Source: a virus
IMG/VR virus record: IMGVR_UViG_3300022752_000009
Coordinates: 1-20,822 of that record
Length of the DNA: 20,822 nt
Direction: 5' to 3' (one strand)
Made by a program: the position numbers and the translations under genes. Every line of letters begins with the position of its first letter. Within the stretch, counting starts at the first letter, position 1. This document shows, piece after piece, positions 7,175 to 12,171 of this stretch. The notes below the pieces were generated by a model that was not told the origin of the DNA, made no database searches, and saw only the letters and a program-made list of their open reading frames with translations.

Positions 7175-7199
7175 TGTGGGAAAAAACGCCCATAATTGA

Positions 7200-7457
7200 T
7201 TAATCGACTCGCGTAGTTAATACGTATAGATCGTGAGATCCTGTAGATGCTACGACGTTAAGCTCGCAGCCTTGCGGTACTGTAATTACTAGCTTGTCCC
7301 CATTATCCAATAAGAAGCCAGTACTGGAAGTGACACCTGTGTTACCTATGTAAGTCGCGCCTTTACTGTGTAGGTGTACATACTGCGTCACGTTATCTAT
7401 TGATGCGATTACCTGAGCTGTTGTCGTCACTGATACTTTACTGCTCGTAGTTGCCAT
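7200..7457 (-). CDS. Small beta-rich protein, possible virion decoration
   Basis: 85 residues, rich in Thr, Ser and Val with almost no predicted helix (SVTTTAQVIASID, KGATYIGNTGV, DKLVITVPQGCEL). This resembles small beta-sandwich proteins that phages attach to heads or fibres. No catalytic motif is seen and the family is not certain. The ATG overlaps the TAA of the glycosyltransferase gene (TAATG), so the two are made together; the protein could be a substrate or partner of that enzyme, which is inference only. Confidence 0.6.
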   Translation of the reverse strand: MATTSSKVSVTTTAQVIASIDNVTQYVHLHSKGATYIGNTGVTSSTGFLLDNGDKLVITVPQGCELNVVASTGSHDLYVLTTRVD

Positions 7458-8224
7458 TACTTGTTATCCTCTTTTATTCCTAACGAGATTTCGTTAGCGA
7501 TCTCTATGTCTTGCTGCGCGCTTTGATGCCTAGCCGTTACGTACTTAGCGTAATCCTTATGATGCTCTCTGGTTAACCAATAGCTGCGCTTATGAGGTAG
7601 CTGAACCCCAGTGTGAGCAAACATCTTAAAGCCCATAGCCTTAACGCGTATGCTAAAGAATATATCCTCACCTACCCAAGCTTGGTTAATTGGCATATCT
7701 CTATAAAAGCACCATAGATCGCCTTCATTAGTTTTATCTTGATGCTCTCTCATTTTCTCAAAGACTGAGCGATGGATAAGTATGCAACCAGTACCAGCCG
7801 CATCTATCTCTACTATGCTCTCCTCTGGATATTCGTGCATAGCATAAAGACCAGTGTCCTCACCTATCTTAAACACGCAAGGGACAGGCTCAGGATAAAC
7901 ATTTTGGGTATCCCACGCTGCGTGCACGATACCGCTTACGATAGGTCTTTCATCCTTATCAGCTGCAGCTACTAACTTCTTAAAATTCTCTACTGTGATT
8001 ATCTGGTCTGTATCTATCTGTAATAACCAGTCGTCGGTAGTTTTCTCCAGAAATGTAGCTACTACTTGATTACGTAGACGGCTTATGACGCCAGATCCTT
8101 CGAGGCTAATGAGCTGTCCTAGCTGTGACTGACTACGAGCTATATCAATAATGCTGGTTGCAAACATCGCGTGCCACTGTCCAGGTGAACAGACGCCTAT
8201 CGTAATTTTTTCTCTCAGATCCAT
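7457..8224 (-). CDS. Glycosyltransferase, GT-A fold (family 2-like)
   Basis: 255 residues. After an N-terminal strand (KITIGVCSPG) and the RLRNQVVATFLE helix comes the metal/nucleotide-sugar motif LQIDTDQI (D71, D73). Further on are IDAAGTGCILIHRSVFEKM and the acidic VGEDIFFSIRVKAMGFKMF (E186, D187), the usual catalytic-base region. It should transfer a sugar to a phage or host acceptor. Phages use such enzymes to glycosylate virion proteins, DNA or host surface polymers; the sequence does not say which. AAGGGACA lies upstream of the ATG, after a tandem repeat at 8233-8268. Confidence 0.8.
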   Translation of the reverse strand: MDLREKITIGVCSPGQWHAMFATSIIDIARSQSQLGQLISLEGSGVISRLRNQVVATFLEKTTDDWLLQIDTDQIITVENFKKLVAAADKDERPIVSGIVHAAWDTQNVYPEPVPCVFKIGEDTGLYAMHEYPEESIVEIDAAGTGCILIHRSVFEKMREHQDKTNEGDLWCFYRDMPINQAWVGEDIFFSIRVKAMGFKMFAHTGVQLPHKRSYWLTREHHKDYAKYVTARHQSAQQDIEIANEISLGIKEDNK

Positions 8225-8232
8225 ATATGTCC

Positions 8233-8268
8233 CTTATCTCTAAATTAAGTACTAAATTTAGCACTAAA
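8233..8268. repeat. Three tandem 12-bp units with internal palindrome
   Basis: On the minus strand TTTAGTGCTAAA (8257-8268), TTTAGTACTTAA (8245-8256) and the degenerate TTTAGAGATAAG (8233-8244) follow each other head to tail. The first two units contain an 18-base dyad, AGTGCTAAATTTAGTACT, with one mismatch. It ends about nine bases before the glycosyltransferase start and includes its Shine-Dalgarno edge. It looks like an operator or promoter element. Confidence 0.6.
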
Positions 8269-8276
8269 CGTACAGT

Positions 8277-8606
8277 TTAATACCAATTATGACGCTTATG
8301 AAAGTCTAGCGCACTGCAGAAATCGCCGTAGCGATGACGCACATAGCCAATACCCCAGTGGATTTGATCTAAGGGGGAAGCTAGAAAAGTGTTTATCTCT
8401 TTTTTACTCTTACCCTTCATATGTCTCTGAGGTATGCCGTAATCGTGTGTAGGAGATTTAGCCTTATATCTCCAGTTACTCTCTTTAGTCCAGAGCTTGA
8501 CCATACATCTAACCTCGTATGGCTCTACGTGTTTAGCTGCGTATTCTTGCAGGCCTTGCGGTGTTGCTAGTGTTATAGCTAGAAATATCGATCCCATTAG
8601 TAGCAT
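8277..8606 (-). CDS. Secreted SLT-type lysozyme-like protein
   Basis: 109 residues. A hydrophobic start (MLLMGSIFLAITLA) suggests a signal or anchor segment. The rest is a compact lysozyme-like domain: VRCMVKLWTKESNW with probable catalytic E42, YGIPQ (56-60), WGIGYVRHRYG (84-94) and an ending in HNWY. C34 and C97 could form a disulfide. This pattern is common in actinobacterial SLT-domain proteins that cleave peptidoglycan glycan strands. AGGAG seven bases before the ATG fixes the start, although it lies 74 bases inside the preceding gene. It may aid lysis or entry, or be of host origin. Confidence 0.75.
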   Translation of the reverse strand: MLLMGSIFLAITLATPQGLQEYAAKHVEPYEVRCMVKLWTKESNWRYKAKSPTHDYGIPQRHMKGKSKKEINTFLASPLDQIHWGIGYVRHRYGDFCSALDFHKRHNWY

Positions 8607-8988
8607 TTCTATCTCCTATTAGGTAGATGATGGCTCTCATTAGGTATTGCCTGTTTTCGTCAAAAGAGGCTATACCGCTATTACAGTCGTGACAGAGTAG
8701 GCCTCTTATCTCCTGTGTTTTATGGTTATGGTCTATGGATAGGCGACTTTGTGTATTGGCTACATCGCAGATAGCGCATTTATAATTCTGCTTTTCGAGC
8801 AGCTGTCCATACTCATATTTTACCCTACGCATTATCCATCTGGATAGATTTCGACAGTTATTACAGTGATGGCGTCTTGCATTATTGGCTTTATTACGCC
8901 AGCCAAAATCATCTATCGGTAGTATCTTGTCGCAAGTGTTGCAGTGTTTATAGCCGTTAGGCGTCGCTTTCCGAGTCCGTCTCGTCAT
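8533..8988 (-). CDS. Endonuclease VII-like resolvase
   Basis: 151 residues. An N-terminal zinc ribbon (C16-x2-C19 ... C42-x2-C45) precedes a His-Me finger nuclease: CAIC (71-74), LSIDHNHKTQEIRGLLC with the active DHNH (86-89), and CHDCNSGIASF (C99, C102, N103), followed by a helix (ENRQYLMRAIIYLI). This is the recombination endonuclease VII pattern, which cleaves Holliday junctions and branched DNA before packaging. It overlaps its upstream neighbour by 32 bases and the lysozyme gene by 74 bases. About 25 C-terminal residues beyond the core are low complexity (SSYNTSNTARPARIRS). Confidence 0.9.
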   Translation of the reverse strand: MTRRTRKATPNGYKHCNTCDKILPIDDFGWRNKANNARRHHCNNCRNLSRWIMRRVKYEYGQLLEKQNYKCAICDVANTQSRLSIDHNHKTQEIRGLLCHDCNSGIASFDENRQYLMRAIIYLIGDRNATNGIDISSYNTSNTARPARIRS

Positions 8989-9181
8989 CTATGTCCTCAT
9001 CTGAGTCCGCGTCTAGGCCTAAAGCGTACTGCCTATCCTTCTCGCTTAAACTGTTGAACATAACTAATACGCTACTTACAGATCTACTTAGTAATGATTC
9101 GATAGCGTCAAAAGATAGAGACTGGTCTGTGTTTATCTGTGTTGACACTTCTCCAATAGATATATCTATCGTTAGTTGCAT
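8957..9181 (-). CDS. Small acidic protein, function unknown
   Basis: 74 residues. The first half alternates short strands and helices (LTIDISIGEVST, AIESLLSRSVSSVLVMF); the last 17 residues are almost all D, E and S. It is the first gene after the terminator and leader region, so probably the first product translated from that transcript. GAAGGGA provides the ribosome site. Its length and acidic tail resemble DNA mimics or small regulators, but nothing specific supports that. Confidence 0.7.
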   Translation of the reverse strand: MQLTIDISIGEVSTQINTDQSLSFDAIESLLSRSVSSVLVMFNSLSEKDRQYALGLDADSDEDIDDETDSESDA

Positions 9182-9213
9182 CTCTATCCCTTCACTGGTA
9201 AGGGTTTATCACT

Positions 9214-9254
9214 TGGTTTTATTATATTTTATTTTATGTATTTTTATATATATG
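9214..9254 (-). promoter_or_regulatory. AT-rich tract with TATAAT, candidate promoter
   Basis: A nearly pure A/T stretch with alternating TATATATA and a TATAAT (9221-9226 on the minus strand) about 40 bases before the first gene of the transcript. No good -35 hexamer stands 16-18 bases upstream, so the promoter call is tentative; DNA melting at an origin is an alternative. Confidence 0.35.
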
Positions 9255-9282
9255 ACCTGATACCAGAGCTAAAAGAGAAATG

Positions 9283-9316
9283 CCCCCCTACCCCCCATTA
9301 ATTAAAAATAATTAAT
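9283..9316. repeat. Paired C6/G6 runs and ATTAATTA inverted repeat
   Basis: CCCCCC-TA-CCCCCC (9283-9296) is followed directly by ATTAATTA-AAAA-TAATTAAT (9297-9316), a perfect 8-bp stem. The minus strand therefore carries GGGGGG-TA-GGGGGG, capable of G-G structures. Confidence 0.7.
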
Positions 9317-9358
9317 AGTGAGTAGTGGAGGATCCCTGTAGCTTTGTTTAGATCTTGA

Positions 9359-9367
9359 TGACCGTCA
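9359..9367. promoter_or_regulatory. TGACCGTCA dyad
   Basis: A 9-base dyad (TGAC-C-GTCA) inside the leader, next to a TTGACG on the minus strand. It could be an operator, but it is short and may be chance. Confidence 0.25.
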
Positions 9368-9392
9368 ACCGTCGCCGTAAGAGTTCCTGCCC

Positions 9393-9408
9393 CCAGTCTT
9401 TCGACCAG
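9393..9408 (-). promoter_or_regulatory. GNRA-capped hairpin in leader
   Basis: The minus-strand RNA CUGGUC-GAAA-GACUGG forms six pairs (two G-U) closed by a GAAA tetraloop. It lies between the terminator and the first gene and may belong to a larger structured leader RNA. Confidence 0.4.
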
Positions 9409-9434
9409 ATAAAACTATAGACCATCCTGGCGAC

Positions 9435-9476
9435 AAAAGAGAAAAGGGACTACTACCGCAGATGGAAAGTAGTCCC
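9435..9476 (-). terminator. Intrinsic terminator after the DNA genes
   Basis: On the minus strand GGGACTACT (9476-9468) pairs perfectly with AGTAGTCCC (9454-9446) around a 13-base loop, followed at once by TTTTCTCTTTT. Stem plus U-rich tail is the classic rho-independent form. It is the only clear one in the genome and closes the transcript that ends with the putative nuclease gene. Confidence 0.88.
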
Positions 9477-9482
9477 AGTCTC

Positions 9483-9508
9483 CTTACGCGTACCCTCAGT
9501 AGCGTAAG
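9483..9508 (-). repeat. Hairpin just after the last DNA gene
   Basis: CTTACGC-g-TAC and GTA-GCGTAAG pair over 10 bases with one bulge, starting 10 bases past the stop codon and just before the terminator. It may help protect or process the transcript end. Confidence 0.5.
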
Positions 9509-9517
9509 CCTATGTAT

Positions 9518-10033
9518 CTATGTAGGCCGAGCCCCCAAAGTGGCTAAAAACGGCCTTACAGCCTCTTTATAGGGCATATAATCGTATAGTCTGTCCTTAG
9601 GTATAAACCAGGTCTCCTCATCCTCTAGCTTATATTCGTCTATACGGCCTAAATAAACAGGGTAGTAACCTACTAAAAATAGAGTACTAAGTGATGAGCC
9701 TTGCACTAGGAAAGCTACGTCGCCATCGCGATCATAATGACGCAGGATAAGATTATTAGACCGCGACCAGCGCACCTCGACATTATCGCCTACGTCAGCT
9801 TTATCCTTAAAAGTGTTGAGGCCGTTCCAGTCAAGCCCTAATAACCTGGCTACGCCTATCTCAGCACCGTAAGCCATCTGCATCTCATACTTACGCTCGT
9901 AGTCATTTTTCCAGGGTACGGCTCTAGTGTGAGGGTTATCCGTCTCCTGTGTTTTCTTTGACCACTCGATAAAGAAATCTGCAGCTTGTCTCGCCAATTT
10001 CATATCAAGATCGTGTAAGGGTAATGGCCTCAT
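9518..10033 (-). CDS. Possible PD-(D/E)XK-like nuclease
   Basis: 171 residues. The layout helix-Glu (AYGAEIGVARLLG, E58), then KADVGDNVEVRW with D80, E86 and R88, then strands (LILRHYDRD, VAFLVQG, LFLVGYYP) resembles a PD-(D/E)XK fold in which Lys is replaced by Arg. The gene starts by a 4-base ATGA overlap with the Rad52-like annealase. An exonuclease next to an annealing protein is a common phage recombination pair, so that role is plausible. The fold is inferred by eye, and the missing lysine could mean an inactive or different protein. Confidence 0.45.
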   Translation of the reverse strand: MRPLPLHDLDMKLARQAADFFIEWSKKTQETDNPHTRAVPWKNDYERKYEMQMAYGAEIGVARLLGLDWNGLNTFKDKADVGDNVEVRWSRSNNLILRHYDRDGDVAFLVQGSSLSTLFLVGYYPVYLGRIDEYKLEDEETWFIPKDRLYDYMPYKEAVRPFLATLGARPT

Positions 10034-10707
10034 TTTTTCCAGGGCTTACCCTCTAAAGACATTGGCGTACATTGTTCAGTATATGGCTTACGCTGACAAA
10101 ATAGACCCTCGTATGGCTTACCGCTATTACTTGTCCCAGATCTATAAACGCGGCAGGCCATCTCTCTATGGTTGCAGTAAGGCTCACCCTCAGGCGGTAC
10201 TACTTTCGTAGGCTCTGACTCTGGTCGCTGTGAATCTAAAAAGGCTGCTAATTCAGGATTATCAGTCTCTACAGCTTTAAGAGGTGGGACAGAGCGTAGA
10301 GGTGGCGTGAAAGGTGTAGCCGCCAGCTCTACGCTCGAACCGTTGCTATCTGCTCCCCAAAGATCGAGAGCGACGCCAAAACGCATCGCTGCATTTTTTA
10401 TAGCGTCACTGATAGCAGTCTTAACCGCATCGGCCCCTTTTTGATGCGGCTCAGATGCACCGTAACCGATTCTAGTTACGCCGCATACTGTAAGTCTGAT
10501 CCATAGGCCGTTAAATTCATCTAATACTGGAGAGCCATTATCAGCTATAGCCATAGGCTGCCAATACCAGGCAGGATCTACAGAAATTAATCTATCTGTG
10601 ACTACTGCGTGATTAATAAAATTATAGGATCTCTGTCCTACATTTTTAGCCTCTATCTGATCATCTCTAAAAGGCGCACGTAATGCTTTAGCTTTGTCCT
10701 CGTTCAT
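10030..10707 (-). CDS. Rad52/Sak-like single-strand annealing protein
   Basis: 225 residues. Residues 27-118 show the core of the phage Rad52-type annealase group: NFINHAVVTDRLISVDP, GLWIRLTVCGVTRIGYG and the helix AVKTAISDAIKNAAMRFGVAL before DLW. A flexible proline-rich linker (130-175) leads to a C-terminal module with C178, H180, C185, C204 and C213 around RSGTSNSGKPYEGLFC, probably metal binding. It would pair complementary single strands during recombination-dependent replication and repair. It starts immediately after the stop of the 169-aa gene. Confidence 0.75.
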   Translation of the reverse strand: MNEDKAKALRAPFRDDQIEAKNVGQRSYNFINHAVVTDRLISVDPAWYWQPMAIADNGSPVLDEFNGLWIRLTVCGVTRIGYGASEPHQKGADAVKTAISDAIKNAAMRFGVALDLWGADSNGSSVELAATPFTPPLRSVPPLKAVETDNPELAAFLDSQRPESEPTKVVPPEGEPYCNHREMACRVYRSGTSNSGKPYEGLFCQRKPYTEQCTPMSLEGKPWKK

Positions 10708-11217
10708 TTACTCGATCTCCTTGCGTCTCTGTGACTCGACATAAATATTTAACCAGGGCAGCGACGTCACTCGATGCTCTCGAATTGCATCTAACACAGC
10801 TGCTCGACCCTCAGGAGAGAAGCGTGTAGAGACGTATGGAGCTTTAGTATCAAGTCCTATAAAAGGTAATACCTCACCTGTCATAGTGCTAAATATCTGG
10901 CTCTCAGGTGTTATAGCTAAGGTGTCTAAAAATTTCTTTCGAAATGACTCGCGCACTTTAGGCTCTATTTCACTAGGAAAATTCTCAATAATCCAAGTTA
11001 CTAAAGCCTTTTCGTCAGTAACTACAAAAGATACATCTCGACTAACTAAGGTTATCTTGGCTACCTCTTGATTATCGATAATAGCCTTAGTCATATCAGC
11101 GCCTACATTAGTTAGCTCATCTCTGGCTAATTCTCTTAATGTATTAGTCGCCTCTGTTACTGCATCCTTTATTACTGTTAGCGCTGCTAATTCTGACGCT
11201 ATATCTTTTAAGTTCAT
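10708..11217 (-). CDS. Unknown protein in recombination cluster
   Basis: 169 residues, mostly helical and charged. The N-terminal helices (KDIASELAALTVIKDAV, NTLRELARDELTN) are followed by a beta segment (VAKITLVSRDVSFVVTD), then helices (ALVTWIIENFPSEI, KVRESFRKKFLDTL) and a C-terminal part with SPEGRAAVLDAIREHRV. No catalytic or metal motif is seen. Its position between Prim-Pol and the annealase suggests a role in DNA replication or recombination, for example DNA binding. The start is coupled to Prim-Pol by TAATG. Confidence 0.8.
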   Translation of the reverse strand: MNLKDIASELAALTVIKDAVTEATNTLRELARDELTNVGADMTKAIIDNQEVAKITLVSRDVSFVVTDEKALVTWIIENFPSEIEPKVRESFRKKFLDTLAITPESQIFSTMTGEVLPFIGLDTKAPYVSTRFSPEGRAAVLDAIREHRVTSLPWLNIYVESQRRKEIE

Positions 11218-11681
11218 TACACACCTACCAGATCAGAAATTGGTTTAATATCGCTTAGGTCGTCGACCAAGTAGTAACTACCGCTCGGATGCTTAGATGG
11301 AGCAGCTACTACGTAACCGTTCCACTTAATATCTACACCCTCGCGCCATTTACCAGGGAAAGTCATATCGGCAGATGCCCAGTAGTAGTAATGGAATCCA
11401 TTACCTGTCTTTATACGTCTGGTCTCTGTTAGGCCGTCTATCGTGCCGCCATTACGTAGATCTACGTCAAAGACGACGAGATTAGATGGCTTACAGGCTA
11501 TTCCTATGTTTATGTCAGGCTGAGCCTTGAACCACTTATGAATAACCTCTATGTCGTCTGTGGCGCTATGTAGTCCACGTGGAGCGAATCTCTTATGAGG
11601 CTGTTTAGCTGCTACGCCTAAAGGCAAAATCTTAAAGCCTAGAGCTGCGTATGTAATCGCGTAATCATAGATACGGTTCAT
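11217..11681 (-). CDS. Primase-polymerase (Prim-Pol) domain protein
   Basis: 154 residues, a stand-alone N-terminal domain of the bifunctional DNA primase/polymerase family. All three active-site motifs are visible: VVFDVDLRNGG (D72, D74), KTGNGFHYYY (H97) and EGVDIKWNGYVVAAPS (D117). The family binds nucleotides and two metals and makes primers. It usually precedes a helicase domain, which is absent here, and no helicase or polymerase gene exists elsewhere. It probably primes synthesis for host enzymes. Its ATG overlaps the stop of the 54-aa membrane protein (TAATG). Confidence 0.9.
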   Translation of the reverse strand: MNRIYDYAITYAALGFKILPLGVAAKQPHKRFAPRGLHSATDDIEVIHKWFKAQPDINIGIACKPSNLVVFDVDLRNGGTIDGLTETRRIKTGNGFHYYYWASADMTFPGKWREGVDIKWNGYVVAAPSKHPSGSYYLVDDLSDIKPISDLVGV

Positions 11682-11845
11682 TATTGCTCGTATCTTGTCG
11701 ATGGATGCTTACGAGCCGCTACGCGACCACGCACGAATCCTCTTTGATGACCGTTATAGTGACCGTAATAATAACCAGTCATAAAAATACCTATAGCACA
11801 TAGAAATATAAATAGATCTGTGTACTCTTGAATAAAGACGATCAC
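11681..11845 (-). CDS. 54-aa single-pass membrane protein (GTG start)
   Basis: The reading frame starts at GTG 11845, in a GTGA overlap with the stop of the 87-aa gene, and ends with TAA whose last A is the A of the Prim-Pol ATG. Residues 9-27 (DLFIFLCAIGIFMTGYYYG) are hydrophobic; the tail (GHQRGFVRGRVAARKH) is basic and should be cytoplasmic. Coupling at both ends and full use of the gap argue for a real gene. Function is unknown; a membrane anchor for replication or an exclusion protein is possible. Confidence 0.75.
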   Translation of the reverse strand: MIVFIQEYTDLFIFLCAIGIFMTGYYYGHYNGHQRGFVRGRVAARKHPSTRYEQ

Positions 11846-12105
11846 GACGCTACCTCGATTTCTTTTGAGGTAGACATTTTGTACCAGGGCTTATAAGAGA
11901 TAATTTCTTTTAGATCGTGATAAACACCTTCCCAGACTTGCTTACGATTTTCAGCCTGAAAGGTTAATCCTTGTCGATTATCATCTAAAGCGAACTGATA
12001 ACCCTCTGGAATATCTACAGATACAGAATAAACCCAGCTCTGCGATATATTTATTTCTATATTATGTTTATCAGCTAAAGATAAACACCTTTTTTTCGTA
12101 GTCAT
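11842..12105 (-). CDS. Unknown 87-aa protein, first gene of DNA cluster
   Basis: The chosen ATG at 12105 (MTTKKRCLSLADKHNIEIN) has AAAGGGACA just upstream. An in-frame ATG at 12180 would add 25 residues reading through the hairpin and the epimerase 3' end, and lacks such a signal. The protein is alpha/beta, with a basic start, aromatic strands (SWVYSVSVDIPEGYQF) and a long helix (RKQVWEGVYHDLKEII). It looks like the small hypothetical proteins common in actinophages; no function can be given. Confidence 0.7.
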   Translation of the reverse strand: MTTKKRCLSLADKHNIEINISQSWVYSVSVDIPEGYQFALDDNRQGLTFQAENRKQVWEGVYHDLKEIISYKPWYKMSTSKEIEVAS

Positions 12106-12116
12106 TTCTGTCCCTT

Positions 12117-12171
12117 TGTCTGGAGGGTTGAGGGGTTCCAGACCCCTTAATGGTACTACTGCCTCCAGACA
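12117..12171 (-). promoter_or_regulatory. Nested stem-loop between epimerase and DNA genes
   Basis: A perfect 10-bp outer stem (TGTCTGGAGG / CCTCCAGACA, 12117-12126 with 12162-12171) encloses an inner stem, TTAAGGGGT / ACCCCTCAA on the minus strand (one mismatch), with loop CTGGA at 12128-12150. The inner loop region repeats GTCTGGA from the outer arm, so the 3' arm could pair with either copy. One arm overlaps the epimerase 3' end. No U-run follows, so it is not a simple terminator; an attenuator or processing site is more likely. Confidence 0.7.

Larger units (their letters stand above)
7081..7199. other. Candidate replication origin and/or cos region
   Basis: This gap lies between the 85-aa protein gene and HNH. 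It contains an A/T-only style tract (7083-7108) like an unwinding element, TTTTCCACA at 7105-7113, the consensus DnaA box TTATCCACA at 7121-7129 in the same orientation, a G-run at 7130-7135, a degenerate opposite box TGTGGGAAA at 7175-7183 and a bulged hairpin at 7145-7174. Host DnaA recruitment would suit a phage without its own helicase or polymerase. The position before HNH-TerS is also where cos sites usually lie. Confidence 0.6.
9182..9517. other. 336-base non-coding region: terminator, leader and AT-rich promoter-like tract
   Basis: This is the longest gap in the genome. In minus-strand order it holds a hairpin just after the last DNA gene (9483-9508), a terminator (9435-9476), a GNRA-capped hairpin (9393-9408), a TGACCGTCA dyad (9359-9367), an ATTAATTA inverted repeat (9297-9316), two G6 runs (9283-9295) and a strongly AT-rich tract (9214-9254) with a TATAAT at 9221-9226. 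It is the best place for the main promoter and could hold a second origin element. No convincing gene lies inside it. Confidence 0.7.

Noticed and set aside
9348-9425. 25-codon ORF in the leader (MVYSFIWSKDWGQELL...)
   Set aside because: No ribosome site at usable spacing and no support beyond an open frame; the region is better explained as structured leader.
12117-12171. tRNA or tRNA fragment (AGGGGTTCCAGACCCCT resembles a T-arm)
   Set aside because: No matching acceptor, anticodon or D arm on either strand and total length too short.
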